Source: Chitinophaga niastensis (GTDB lineage: Bacteria > Bacteroidota > Bacteroidia > Chitinophagales > Chitinophagaceae). From it: a DNA stretch of 64,000 nt. The notes under the pieces were generated by a model. The model worked only from the letters and a program-made list of their open reading frames with translations, was not told the origin of the DNA and made no database searches. The stretch spans positions 62,001-126,000 of the forward strand of contig NZ_PYAW01000006.1 in NCBI RefSeq assembly GCF_003014755.1. The letters are read 5' to 3'. The translations under genes were made by a program, and so were the position numbers. Below, one piece after another: positions 17,085 through 26,511 of the stretch (position 1 is its first letter; each line of letters begins with the position of its first letter).

Positions 17085-18632
17085 ATGGCAACCGTAGCAC
17101 TCCGGAGTACCGAAGGCAGATGGATTATAGTTACCGCCATACTGGCTTCTGCTATGGCTTTTATAGATGCTACGGCACTTAATGTTGTATTGCCCTCCCT
17201 GCAACGGAATTTAAAAGCCTCGGGGGCGGACCTTTTCTGGGTATTGAATGCCTATTTGCTGATGCTGGCTTCACTCATATTGATAGGGGGTTCCCTTGGC
17301 GACAAACTGGGTCGTAAAAAAGTGTTTATGATCGGCATCTTTATTTTTATCCTGGGTTCTGCCACCTGTGGTCTTGCCAGCAGCGCAACACTGCTGATTA
17401 CCTTCAGGATGATACAGGGAATTGGGGGCGCCTTGATGATACCGGGCAGTCTGTCATTAATTTCTTCTTCAATAAACGAAAATGAAAGAGGTAAGGCCAT
17501 CGGTACCTGGTCTTCCATTACTACTTTAGTCACCATGGGAGGTCCGGTGCTTGGCGGCGCCCTGGCTGATGCAGGTTTGTGGCGTTATATCTTTTTCATT
17601 AATGTGCCTATAGGCATGATTGCACTGTTTTTTTTGTGGCGGAAAGTAGCTGAAAGCCGGGATAAGGATAGTCAAAAAGGCCTGGACTTTCCAGGGGCAA
17701 TTCTTATTGCAGTTGGGTTGGCTATGCTGACCTTTGGTTTCCTGCGAATGCCATCTTTGGGCTTTAGCGACCCGGAGGTGTACGGTTCAATTACTGCCGG
17801 CCTGCTGCTGCTCATTGTCTTTATTGTTGTAGAAAGTAAAAGCAGCCATCCCATGCTGCCTTTAAGTTTATTTGCTAATCTAACCTTTAGCGGTACCAAC
17901 TTGCTTACGTTTTTTTTATATGCCGGTCTTGGTGCGGGAATGCTGTTCCTTTCGCTGAACATGGTGCAGGTACAGGGTTACAGCCAACTTCAATCCGGGC
18001 TTACCTTTCTGCCCTTTACGGTTTTAATGATCACCATTGCACGGTTTGCGGGTAGCCTTGCCGATAAATATGGACCAAGGTTATTCCTGATAGTAGGTCC
18101 GTGTTTAGCCGGTACCGGTTTGCTCATGTTGTCTTTTGTAAAACAAACACAGGGGCCTGCTGAATACTGGACTACTTTTTTCCCGGGTTTTTTGGTGTTG
18201 GGATTAGGCATGTCTTTCACCGTAGCACCGCTTACAGCCGCAGTAATGGGTGCAGTAAGTGATCATCTGTCCGGTACTGCATCAGGAATCAATAATGCCA
18301 CTACCCGTATTGCCGGTGTTTTTGCAAATGCAGTCTTTGGATCTTTAGCGGTGCTGTTTTTTTCAGCAGCCGTACAAAAAGAGATTAAGACGTTACCGCT
18401 TGATCCGCAACAAAAGCAAGCAGTAATTGCGCAGACGATCAATCTTGGAAATGCGATGGTGCCGGAAAGCATTGATATCATTAATAAAAAAGCCGTCGTA
18501 AAGATGTATCACGAAGGCTTTATTGATGCTTACGGAAAAATAATGCGTATGTCGGCAGGCCTCGGCTTCTTAGGAGGACTGATGGCATTGATATTTATTA
18601 AATCCAGATCTCCCCAAAAGAAAATTGCATAA
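17085..18632 (+). CDS. DHA2-family (14-helix) MFS drug/metabolite exporter
   Basis: A 515-aa proton-driven exporter of the EmrB/QacA type. Helix 1 carries AFIDATALNVVLPSL, the loop after helix 2 carries GGSLGDKLGRKKVF (motif A), and helix 5 carries GGPVLGGALAD (antiporter motif C), followed by WRYIFFINVPIG, which is diagnostic of DHA2. It starts 20 bp after the aminotransferase and is likely the last gene of the four-gene operon. Exporters of this class often sit in natural-product clusters, so it could export a glycosylated metabolite; the substrate cannot be read from the sequence. The next gene is convergent, 24 bp away. Confidence 0.92.
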   Translation: MATVALRSTEGRWIIVTAILASAMAFIDATALNVVLPSLQRNLKASGADLFWVLNAYLLMLASLILIGGSLGDKLGRKKVFMIGIFIFILGSATCGLASSATLLITFRMIQGIGGALMIPGSLSLISSSINENERGKAIGTWSSITTLVTMGGPVLGGALADAGLWRYIFFINVPIGMIALFFLWRKVAESRDKDSQKGLDFPGAILIAVGLAMLTFGFLRMPSLGFSDPEVYGSITAGLLLLIVFIVVESKSSHPMLPLSLFANLTFSGTNLLTFFLYAGLGAGMLFLSLNMVQVQGYSQLQSGLTFLPFTVLMITIARFAGSLADKYGPRLFLIVGPCLAGTGLLMLSFVKQTQGPAEYWTTFFPGFLVLGLGMSFTVAPLTAAVMGAVSDHLSGTASGINNATTRIAGVFANAVFGSLAVLFFSAAVQKEIKTLPLDPQQKQAVIAQTINLGNAMVPESIDIINKKAVVKMYHEGFIDAYGKIMRMSAGLGFLGGLMALIFIKSRSPQKKIA

Positions 18633-18656
18633 TCCAACAGACAGACATCTTATTGA

Positions 18657-19349
18657 TTAAGATACAGCACGCGCTGCTTCATCAATTAATGTTACAATTT
18701 CTCCGGCATGAGAAGCCATAGAGGCGTGACTGGCATTTAATGTAATTGTTTTTTCAGGGTTCATTCGTGTTGCAAACCATTGTTCTGTTTCCGGTGGTAT
18801 CATGTGGTCATTAGCAGATATTTGATACCAGCTTGGTTTTATTTTCCATGCCGGAGCGCCGGATTTATCATCGAAACAACGCGCTGCAATAGGTTTTTGT
18901 GTTAATGCCATTACCAATGCTTCTTCTTTGCCCAGATCCTGGCAAAAGCTCTGATGAAATTCTTCCCGGGCAATCCAGAGAAAACCATTACTATCAGGGC
19001 GAATGCTTGCTGCGCCTGACGGAGGGTCTCTCCGTGCGAAAAGTTGTGCAGGTGTTTCTCCTTCATCCGGAGCGAACGCAGCAACGTACACTAAGCCAAC
19101 AACATTGGGTTCATGACCGGCACCTGTAATCACCATTCCGCCGTAAGAATGGCCTACTAACAATGTTGGACCATTTTGGGCCGCTACCAGTTTTTTTGTG
19201 CGATCGATGTCATCCGGCAATGACGTGAGCGGATTCTGTACAGCGGTTACCCGATAACCCTTCGCATCCAGTTGCGGAATAACATGGCGCCAGTGCGAAC
19301 CATCACCCCAGGCTCCATGCACCAGCACAATATTCAGTTTCGTTCCCAT
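18657..19349 (-). CDS. Alpha/beta-fold hydrolase (EstC-like)
   Basis: A 230-aa cytosolic hydrolase with no signal peptide. The oxyanion region is HGAWGDGSHW (residues 11-20), the nucleophile Ser68 sits in GHSYGG, the acid is probably the Asp in SANDHMIPP, and the histidine lies in ASHASMASH near the C-terminus. This pattern matches small esterases annotated as alpha/beta hydrolases or salicylate-esterase-like proteins. It is convergent with the MFS gene and divergent from the M14 peptidase gene, so it is likely a single-gene unit. The substrate is unknown. Confidence 0.88.
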   Translation of the reverse strand: MGTKLNIVLVHGAWGDGSHWRHVIPQLDAKGYRVTAVQNPLTSLPDDIDRTKKLVAAQNGPTLLVGHSYGGMVITGAGHEPNVVGLVYVAAFAPDEGETPAQLFARRDPPSGAASIRPDSNGFLWIAREEFHQSFCQDLGKEEALVMALTQKPIAARCFDDKSGAPAWKIKPSWYQISANDHMIPPETEQWFATRMNPEKTITLNASHASMASHAGEIVTLIDEAARAVS

Positions 19350-19659
19350 AGTATTGAATTTAAGAATTGAGAAGTTGTATTTAGGCTTAACGTCCAGTCA
19401 TACTAAGTAACGTCTTATATGTGATTTTGTTTGCTCCTGCTGTGATATGATGCTGCTTTGTAATAGCCGTCAATTATTTTCTGTTAGGTTTATATATATG
19501 GACTTAGAATAGTTACTTTTTTTTAGTAATATTTGTGTTGAAGCCAAAGGCGAATCAGGTGATTGGCCATACCACGGACATTGCTGATTTTGCTGGCAGA
19601 AGCAGGCATAACAAAGTAACAATATAATCCGATTGATAATCCGTAACTGATCTACCCGT
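19350..19659. other. Divergent intergenic region (310 bp)
   Basis: This gap separates the 5' ends of the alpha/beta hydrolase and M14 carboxypeptidase genes and must hold both promoters. A TAATATTTG near 19528 approximates the Bacteroidota -7 element TAnnTTTG but has one base too many. No gene, RNA or strong hairpin is visible. Confidence 0.4.
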
Positions 19660-22410
19660 ATGAATAACAAATTTTACTGCCTGTTAGCCCTGCTGTTGGG
19701 GAATGTTGCTATCGCGTGGGCGCAAATCATTCCATCTCCCAAAGAGCATTTCGGTTTTAATATAGGAGATGATTATAAACTGGCCAACTATACACAAACG
19801 GAAGCTTACTTTAAAAAGCTGGCGGCTTCTGACCGCACACAACTGGTGGATATTGGCATGACGGAAGAAGGGCGGCATCAATATATGCTCATCATTTCTT
19901 CTCCTGAAAATATAAAAAATTTAAAACGTTATAAAGAGATTGCTCAGCAACTGGCCCATGCAGAAGGCCTGACAGACCAACAGGCCCGCAGTCTGGCTGC
20001 TGAAGGCAAATCGGTGATATGGATCGATGGCGGCCTGCATGCTACAGAAGTAGTAGGTACACACCAACTCATTGAAACCATGTGGCAACTGGTAAGCCGC
20101 ACCGATCCCGAAACAATGGAGATCCTGCAAAATGATATTATCCTGTTAGCACATGCTAATCCTGACGGACAAGAACTGGTATCTGACTGGTACATGCGGG
20201 AGCCAGACCCCAAAAAACGCGCTACCAATATACCACGGCTATACGAAAAATATGTAGGGCATGATAATAACCGTGATTTCTACATGATGAATATGAAAGA
20301 GAGTCAGAACATCAGCCGGCAGCTGTTTGTAGAATGGATCCCGCAGATCATGTATAACCATCACCAGCGCGGACCTGCAGGTTCTGTACTGGCGGGTCCT
20401 CCGTACCGCGATCCGTTCAATTATGTGTATGATCCGCTGATAGTAACCAGTATTGATGCGGTAGGTGCTGCTATGAACAATCGCCTGAATGCGGAAGGCA
20501 AGCCGGGGTATACCCAGCGTACCGGTTCTCAGTACTCTACCTGGTGGAACGGCGGCTTGCGTACTACGCCTTACTTTCATAATATGATAGGACTCCTGAC
20601 TGAAATAATTGGAGGGCCTGCACCGGAAAAGATACCGCTGGTACCGGAGCGCCTGATTCCTAACGGCGCTACACCTAATCCCGTAGCACCACAGCTGTGG
20701 CATTTCCGGCAGTCTGTTGATTATTCTGTTTCACTGAATTACGCGGTGTTGGATTATGCCGCACGTTACCGCAGTGAGTTATTGTTTAATATCTACCGCA
20801 TGGGTAGTAATGCTATCGCGCGTGCCAGCAAGGATAACTGGACATTCTATCCGCGGTATATTGATACGATAAAAGCAACCCAAAAAAGCGAGCGAAAAGA
20901 AGAACCAGGTGCGGAAGGTGAGGGTGGTGGTGAGTTTTCGTTTGGGAAAGAAGATACGATCTCCGTTAAATATTATGATGCAGTATTAAAAGATCCTGCA
21001 CTGCGGGATGCCCGTGGTTATATTCTCCCGGCAGATCAGGCAGATTTTCCTACGGCAGTGAAATTTATCAATGCGCTGATACAGTCTGGTGTGGCAGTAC
21101 AAAAAGCTACAGCAGATTTTATGGTAGCAGGGAAAAAATATCCGGCAGGATCTTATATCGTTAAAACAACACAGGCTTTTCGCCCGCATGTAATGGATAT
21201 GTTTGAACCACAGGATCACCCCAACGATTTTCAATACGAAGGAGGTCCGCCTATCCGTCCTTACGACGCAGCCGGCTGGACATTGGCTTTCCAGATGGGC
21301 GTGCAGTTTGATCGTATCCTGGATAACTTCGACGGACCCTTTCAAAAGGTGCCGTACGGTGTGTTGCAGTCGCCACCGGCTAAAAGTATAGCAGCTGCCA
21401 AAACGGGCTACCTCATTGATCCGCGGATCAACAATGCTTTTATTGTTGTAAACGATCTGTTGAAAGCAGGCGCAAAAGTGTTCCGTTTACCGGCCGGTGT
21501 AAAAGATGCCGGCGCTTTCTATATTCCTGCATCTGCCAAAGCAAAGGCGATACTGGAAAAAGGCGCCGCAGAATCTGGTATAGCCGTTGCCGTTAGTGAG
21601 CAGCGTCCGCCAGGCATGAAGGCAGTTACCCCGATGCGCATTGCCATCTGGAATAGCTATGGTGGCTCTATTCCAGCCGGCTGGATAAGCTGGTTAATGG
21701 AACAATATCATTTCAACTACGAATTCATTTATACGAAGGCGATTGATGCGGGCGCGTTGCGTAAAAAATACGATATGATCATCTTTGCCACCGGTGCTAT
21801 TCCTGATACAGGAAAACCTAAAAAGCCACGGAACGATGCTGAAAGCAAACCACCTAAACCGGAAGAGCTGCCGGCACAGTACCGTTCCTGGCTGGGCAAG
21901 ATCACAGCAGATACTTCTATTCCGCAACTGAAGCAGTTCCTGGAAGATGGCGGACAGATCGTGACTATTGGCAGCAGTACCAACCTGGCATATCACCTCA
22001 AACTACCGGTGCAAAATGCATTGATGGAAAAGAACAGCAAGGGTGAATGGAAACCATTGGCCGGTACTAAATATTATATTCCCGGCAGCCTGTTGATGGC
22101 GGATCTGGATACTACTGCTGCTGAGAACAGCGGCATGCCTGCAAAAAATGATGTATATTTTGAGCGTAGCCCGGTCTTTAAATTCACAGCAGATACCACC
22201 GGCTCGCATATTAAAAAGTTGATGTGGTTTTCTACAGATAAACCTTTGCATAGTGGTTGGGCATGGGGACAAAAATACCTGAAGGATGGTATTGCTGCAT
22301 TTGTTGCGCCGGTTGGTGCGGGCAAACTGTATGCCTTTGGGCCTGAGATCACGTTCAGAGGGCAGTCGCACAGCACATTCAAGTTGTTGTTTAATCAATT
22401 GTATAAATAA
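19660..22410 (+). CDS. Secreted M14-family zinc carboxypeptidase
   Basis: A 916-aa exported protein with an N-terminal signal peptide ending near AWAQ (residue 22). The zinc site of M14 is complete by eye: His127 and Glu130 in LHATEVVG, and His234 or His235 in YNHHQRGP. Glu315 in GLLTEIIGG is the likely catalytic acid, and NNRDFY near residue 206 supplies the substrate-binding Asn-Arg. About 500 residues follow the catalytic domain; these large C-terminal regions are typical of Bacteroidota M14 proteins of unknown substrate. It is monocistronic, ending at the terminator at 22433. Confidence 0.92.
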   Translation: MNNKFYCLLALLLGNVAIAWAQIIPSPKEHFGFNIGDDYKLANYTQTEAYFKKLAASDRTQLVDIGMTEEGRHQYMLIISSPENIKNLKRYKEIAQQLAHAEGLTDQQARSLAAEGKSVIWIDGGLHATEVVGTHQLIETMWQLVSRTDPETMEILQNDIILLAHANPDGQELVSDWYMREPDPKKRATNIPRLYEKYVGHDNNRDFYMMNMKESQNISRQLFVEWIPQIMYNHHQRGPAGSVLAGPPYRDPFNYVYDPLIVTSIDAVGAAMNNRLNAEGKPGYTQRTGSQYSTWWNGGLRTTPYFHNMIGLLTEIIGGPAPEKIPLVPERLIPNGATPNPVAPQLWHFRQSVDYSVSLNYAVLDYAARYRSELLFNIYRMGSNAIARASKDNWTFYPRYIDTIKATQKSERKEEPGAEGEGGGEFSFGKEDTISVKYYDAVLKDPALRDARGYILPADQADFPTAVKFINALIQSGVAVQKATADFMVAGKKYPAGSYIVKTTQAFRPHVMDMFEPQDHPNDFQYEGGPPIRPYDAAGWTLAFQMGVQFDRILDNFDGPFQKVPYGVLQSPPAKSIAAAKTGYLIDPRINNAFIVVNDLLKAGAKVFRLPAGVKDAGAFYIPASAKAKAILEKGAAESGIAVAVSEQRPPGMKAVTPMRIAIWNSYGGSIPAGWISWLMEQYHFNYEFIYTKAIDAGALRKKYDMIIFATGAIPDTGKPKKPRNDAESKPPKPEELPAQYRSWLGKITADTSIPQLKQFLEDGGQIVTIGSSTNLAYHLKLPVQNALMEKNSKGEWKPLAGTKYYIPGSLLMADLDTTAAENSGMPAKNDVYFERSPVFKFTADTTGSHIKKLMWFSTDKPLHSGWAWGQKYLKDGIAAFVAPVGAGKLYAFGPEITFRGQSHSTFKLLFNQLYK

Positions 22411-22432
22411 ACAGTTCCAAACTTTTATAACT

Positions 22433-22459
22433 TAAGCCCTGCCCATCGGGCAGGGCTTA
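22433..22459 (+). terminator. Intrinsic terminator after the M14 gene
   Basis: A GC-rich 12-bp stem (arms 22433-22444 and 22448-22459) with a 3-nt loop lies 23 bp after the carboxypeptidase stop. A short T-rich stretch (tatatttt) follows. Confidence 0.8.
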
Positions 22460-22497
22460 TATTTTCCAGAAATTAAATCTTTATTTTGTAATTCAAA

Positions 22498-22947
22498 ATG
22501 CAATCATCCATGAAAATAGACATCAGAAAAGCCACTGAAAGTGATTTCGCCCAAATCTATAAGCTCATTAAAGAATTTGCGATTTTCATAAAAACACCTG
22601 AAAAGGTGACTATCACCTTACCCCAAATGATACAGGACAAGGATTATTTTCAATGTCTTGTTGCGGTAGATAATGGCATAATCATTGGCTTTGCTACCTA
22701 TTTTATGAGCTATTACTCATGGACAGGTAAATCGCTTTACCTCGACGACTTATATGTAATTGAAGAGTATCGCGGACAACAAACCGGCACAAAGCTAATG
22801 GATGCCGTATTTGAAATTGCTAAGAAAGAGAACTGTAAAAAAGTCCGCTGGCAAGTCTCCAACTGGAACAAAAAAGCTATTGAGTTTTATAAAAAACGGG
22901 GTGCAAATATAGATGAAGTGGAGATAAATTGTGACCTGGTATTTTGA
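22498..22947 (+). CDS. GNAT-family N-acetyltransferase (diamine acetyltransferase-like)
   Basis: A 149-aa GNAT protein. The acetyl-CoA binding motif A is seen as YVIEEYRGQQTGTKLM (near residues 86-101), preceded by SLYLDDL. The C-terminal VSNWNKKAIEFYKKRGA is motif B. The sequence resembles spermidine/diamine N1-acetyltransferases. An in-frame ATG at 22510 (MKIDIRKATE) matches the usual family start better, so the first four residues may not be translated. It follows a terminator and is likely its own transcription unit. Confidence 0.85.
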   Translation: MQSSMKIDIRKATESDFAQIYKLIKEFAIFIKTPEKVTITLPQMIQDKDYFQCLVAVDNGIIIGFATYFMSYYSWTGKSLYLDDLYVIEEYRGQQTGTKLMDAVFEIAKKENCKKVRWQVSNWNKKAIEFYKKRGANIDEVEINCDLVF

Positions 22948-23048
22948 CCAAAAAACTTATTGCACGGAACCTTTTATCAGTGAGGATTTTCTCTTTTGTT
23001 TAGTATATTTATAGCAACTGATATTAATATAATTACTAAACGCCCTAT

Positions 23049-24842
23049 ATGAATAGTGTTCCGAAGCAAAGACTTTTTGATGCAGTTGCCTGTCAGTTAG
23101 CCCAATTTCCGAAGCCGGATATGCTGGCAGCTAAGGTGAATGGATCCTGGAAAACCTATAGTACTGCCAATGTCAGCGAAATTGTGAACCGTTTTAGTGC
23201 GGGCTTATTGCAACTGGGGGTAGGAGGCAACGACTTTACGCCGGAAGGAGCAGATAAAATTGCTATTATCAGCAATAACCGTCCTGAGTGGATTTTTACA
23301 GATCTTGCTGTACAGCAAACCGGCGCTATATTGATACCTGTATATCCCACTACCAATCCTGCTGAGCTACAGTTTATTCTCAAGGATTCGGCTGTGAAAT
23401 ATATCTTCGTCAGCAATAAGGAGCTACTGGATAAAGTGTTGAGCATACAGGAAGGCGTACCTTCTTTGCAGCACGTTTACACCTTTGATGAAATACCCGG
23501 TGCTACGCATTGGTCCACTGTAACGGATCTCGCCACCAACGAGTTACTGGCGCATGTGGAAACGTTAAAAGCAAGCATTGATCGTCATCACGTGGCAACT
23601 ATTATTTATACTTCCGGTACTACCGGCACGCCTAAAGGGGTAATGCTCACGCATAACAACATTGTCACCAACGTTCTTTTTTCCAAAGAAAGTTTTCCTT
23701 TTAATGACGCTCCGCAATCCAGGGTACTTAGCTTTTTACCATTGAATCACATTTTTGAAAAATGTGTTACCTATATATACCTGTTCAGCGGCATAGGTAT
23801 TTATTATGCGGAAAGTATAGATACCATCAGCGCTAACCTGAAAGAGATTAATCCGGACGGATTTACAACTGTACCGCGTTTGCTGGAAAAAGTATTTGAA
23901 AAGATTATGGCAACCGGCAACGGGTTAACAGGCGTTAAACGTAAACTATTTTTCTGGGCAGTATCGCTGGCAGCAAAGTATGATAACAATATCAGCGGAG
24001 GAAGCTGGTACAACCTGCAACTGTCCATCGCCAATAAGCTGGTATTCAGCAAATGGAGACAGGCCCTGGGCAACAATATCCAATATATTGTAACAGGTGG
24101 TGCTGCCTGCCAGGAAAAATTGCTGCGTATTTTTAATGCAGCGCGCATCCCGGTATATGAAGGATACGGCCCCACTGAAAATAGCCCGGTGATTTGTGTG
24201 AACCGCAGAACCGCAGGGGGTATGAAGTTTGGCACAGTAGGACCGCCTATTAACGGACTTGAAGTGAGACTGGAAGCAGATGGAGAAATCTCTGTAAAAG
24301 GGCCATCAGTGATGAAAGGATATTACAAACGTCCCGACCTTACTGCTGAAACTGTGATTGATGGCTGGTTACACACCGGAGATATAGGAGTATGGGTAGA
24401 TGATAAATTTTTAAAAATAACTGATCGTAAGAAAGAACTGTTTAAAACCAGCGGTGGAAAATACGTGGCTCCACAGCCCATTGAAAATAAGTTTAAGGAA
24501 AGCCCTTTTATTGAACAGCTGATGGTAGTGGGCGCCGGAGAAAAATTTGTAGGCGCTTTAATAGTGCCTGCTTTTACTTACCTGCGATACTGGATGAACC
24601 GGCAAAATATTCCTTATACTACTAATGAAGCTGCCATTACAGCACCCAGGGTACTGGAAATGTATCAGCAAGTGGTAAACAGCTATAACCAGTATTTTAA
24701 TCATGTTGAACAGATCAAAAAATTTGAACTACTGACGGAGGAATGGAGTATTGTAGGTGGGGAAATGACACCCAAGCTTAGCCTGAAACGCAAGGTGGTA
24801 ATGGAAAAATACAAACATGCAATAGCGGAAATATATAGTTAA
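23049..24842 (+). CDS. Long-chain acyl-CoA synthetase (AMP-forming)
   Basis: A 597-aa ANL-superfamily ligase that activates fatty acids to acyl-CoA through an acyl-adenylate. The P-loop is IIYTSGTTGTPKGVMLTH (near residue 188), the A5-type motif is YEGYGPTENSPV (near 375), and DGWLHTGDIGVW followed by ITDRKKELFKTSGGKYVAP contains the adenylate-contacting Asp and the hinge. The 'family 15' style architecture with FLPLNHIFEK points to long-chain substrates. No signal peptide. It is unrelated in sequence to the NRPS adenylation domains and stands alone; the next gene is convergent 29 bp away. Confidence 0.93.
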   Translation: MNSVPKQRLFDAVACQLAQFPKPDMLAAKVNGSWKTYSTANVSEIVNRFSAGLLQLGVGGNDFTPEGADKIAIISNNRPEWIFTDLAVQQTGAILIPVYPTTNPAELQFILKDSAVKYIFVSNKELLDKVLSIQEGVPSLQHVYTFDEIPGATHWSTVTDLATNELLAHVETLKASIDRHHVATIIYTSGTTGTPKGVMLTHNNIVTNVLFSKESFPFNDAPQSRVLSFLPLNHIFEKCVTYIYLFSGIGIYYAESIDTISANLKEINPDGFTTVPRLLEKVFEKIMATGNGLTGVKRKLFFWAVSLAAKYDNNISGGSWYNLQLSIANKLVFSKWRQALGNNIQYIVTGGAACQEKLLRIFNAARIPVYEGYGPTENSPVICVNRRTAGGMKFGTVGPPINGLEVRLEADGEISVKGPSVMKGYYKRPDLTAETVIDGWLHTGDIGVWVDDKFLKITDRKKELFKTSGGKYVAPQPIENKFKESPFIEQLMVVGAGEKFVGALIVPAFTYLRYWMNRQNIPYTTNEAAITAPRVLEMYQQVVNSYNQYFNHVEQIKKFELLTEEWSIVGGEMTPKLSLKRKVVMEKYKHAIAEIYS

Positions 24843-24871
24843 CTGATGTCTGAATTCGCCACGCTGATCAT

Positions 24872-26101
24872 CTATCTGCATAGCAGCATTTTTTGTGAGA
24901 TGATTTTTTTATCTGTAGAAGCGTTGGTCAGCGTGAGTGCTTTTTCAAAACAGGATAGGGCCCTGGGGTTGTCAATACCGGTGTATAGTTCGCCCAAAAG
25001 TACGTGGTACAGATGGTGATTAGCCAGATTTAGTTTTTGGGCTTCTATGATGGCTTCCCTTTTTCCATTTGCTTTAGAAAGGGCGTATGTTCTGTTTAGT
25101 GCGGCAATAGGCGAATATTCCACTTGTAGTAAGTGGTTATATAACTGCAGAATATTCTCCCATTTTTCCTTTGTATCGGCTTTAATGGTATGCCAGTATG
25201 CAATGCCGGCTTCCAGATGGTACTTTGAGATGTCATTACCTTGCGAGGCAACATTTAAAAAATATTCACCCTGGGTTATCAGTTCTCCATTCCACAGATT
25301 CGTATCCTGATCATCGTACAAAACAGTTTCGCCTTGCTGGTTCATTCTTGCTTCAAACCTTGATGACTGGAAGCTCATTAATGAAAGCAATGCATTTACG
25401 GCGGGTATGTTTGTTGCTTCATTTTCAATAAGCAGATAAGTTAATCTCATTGCTTCAAAGCAAAGATCTTTACGAAGAGAGCTATTGTGGCTGGCGGAGT
25501 AATAGCCTTCATTAAAGAGCAGATACAGTGTTCTGAGCACAGTTTCCAGGCGTTTGTCTATTTCTATTTCGCCGGGAAATTCTATTTTTATCTGTGCTGC
25601 TCTTAGTTTATCTCTGGCCCGCTGTAATCGTTTACTAATCGTTTCTTTATTGGTTAAAAAGGCGTCAGCAATTTCGTTGATGCCAAAGCCACAAAGTATA
25701 CGAAGTGCTAATCCGATTTGCGCTTCCGCTAAAATGGCAGGATGACAGATAGCAAATATCATTTGTAACTGACTGTCCTTAATATTTTTTACTGACAGAT
25801 CAATTTCCGGGATTGCTGTATCAGTTGCTGAACGGCTTAATTGCGAGGCAATTTTTTTATTAAAAATGGCCTCGTGCTTCAGGTGATTTTTAGCCTTGTT
25901 TTTTGCAACAGTGTAAAGCCATGCCACAGGGTTTTCGGGCAGGCCTTTCAGTCCCCATATTTCAGAGGCCGATAGGAAGGTATCGCTTGCTATATCTTCC
26001 GCGATTTCAATATGCTCAAATCCAAAAAGCTTGCATAATACAGCGGTTATCTTGCTGTATTCAGTCCTGAATAAATGCGGTAGCAGTTCATTTTTCTCCA
26101 T
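24872..26101 (-). CDS. ECF42-type RNA polymerase sigma factor with C-terminal TPR-like extension
   Basis: About 409 aa from the ATG at 26101 (MEKNELLPHLFRTEYSK). An ATG eight codons upstream (26125) lies inside the terminator-like hairpin 26108-26144, so I prefer the downstream start. Residues 1-70 show sigma region 2 (DIASDTFLSASEIW, NPVAWLYTVAKNKAKNHLKH). Residues 100-180 show region 4 (FGINEIADAFLTNKETISKRLQRARDKLR). The remaining 220 residues are a helical extension typical of COG4941/ECF42 proteins, thought to replace an anti-sigma factor in control. The DGPF protein gene lies directly upstream on the same strand, the classic ECF42 arrangement. Confidence 0.9.
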   Translation of the reverse strand: MEKNELLPHLFRTEYSKITAVLCKLFGFEHIEIAEDIASDTFLSASEIWGLKGLPENPVAWLYTVAKNKAKNHLKHEAIFNKKIASQLSRSATDTAIPEIDLSVKNIKDSQLQMIFAICHPAILAEAQIGLALRILCGFGINEIADAFLTNKETISKRLQRARDKLRAAQIKIEFPGEIEIDKRLETVLRTLYLLFNEGYYSASHNSSLRKDLCFEAMRLTYLLIENEATNIPAVNALLSLMSFQSSRFEARMNQQGETVLYDDQDTNLWNGELITQGEYFLNVASQGNDISKYHLEAGIAYWHTIKADTKEKWENILQLYNHLLQVEYSPIAALNRTYALSKANGKREAIIEAQKLNLANHHLYHVLLGELYTGIDNPRALSCFEKALTLTNASTDKKIISQKMLLCR

Positions 26102-26107
26102 GAGATA

Positions 26108-26144
26108 AAAGCCTTTGTAATACATGTAATATTACAAAGGCTTT
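26108..26144 (-). terminator. Hairpin between the DGPF gene and the ECF42 sigma gene
   Basis: 14-bp perfect arms (26108-26121 and 26131-26144) with a 9-nt loop. Read on the minus strand it is followed by TTTTATCTC and then the preferred sigma start at 26101. It could terminate most DGPF transcripts or attenuate sigma expression. Confidence 0.65.
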
Positions 26145-26169
26145 ATAGATTTTTAATTAAAAAGAAGTT

Positions 26170-26511
26170 TTACAATACGCTTATTTCTCTGATTTCCACA
26201 TTGCCGCCAGTGGCCAGGATAGGGCATCCTTTAGCTAATTCGATCGCCTCTTCCATAGAAGCAGCTTTTACAATTGAATAACCACCGAGCGACTCTTTGA
26301 TTTCTGTATAAGGCCCATCAGTAATTACATTATTTGCTTTTAGTACTTTGCCGGATGATTCCAGCCGGTTGCCACGATCAGACAATTTGTTCTGGGCTGC
26401 TATGCTGCCTATCCAATCCATCCATTTTTTTGTGTTGGCTTGCATTTCTTCAGGTGAACCTTTAGGCACTGCACCGTAATCTGTTCTGTATGCAAATAAG
26501 AAATCTTTCAT
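26170..26511 (-). CDS. DGPF/YCII-domain protein (ECF42 partner)
   Basis: A 113-aa protein of the YCII-related/DGPF family (COG3795). The hallmark ITDGPYTEIKESLGGYSIV (near residues 60-80) carries DGPY in place of the canonical DGPF. The N-terminal FLFAYRTD and the C-terminal NVEIREI strands fit the ferredoxin-like fold. In many bacteria such genes are regulon members of the adjacent ECF42 sigma factor; the biochemical role is not settled. The gene is upstream of the sigma gene with a 68-bp gap holding a hairpin, so the two may be partially co-transcribed. Confidence 0.9.
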   Translation of the reverse strand: MKDFLFAYRTDYGAVPKGSPEEMQANTKKWMDWIGSIAAQNKLSDRGNRLESSGKVLKANNVITDGPYTEIKESLGGYSIVKAASMEEAIELAKGCPILATGGNVEIREISVL

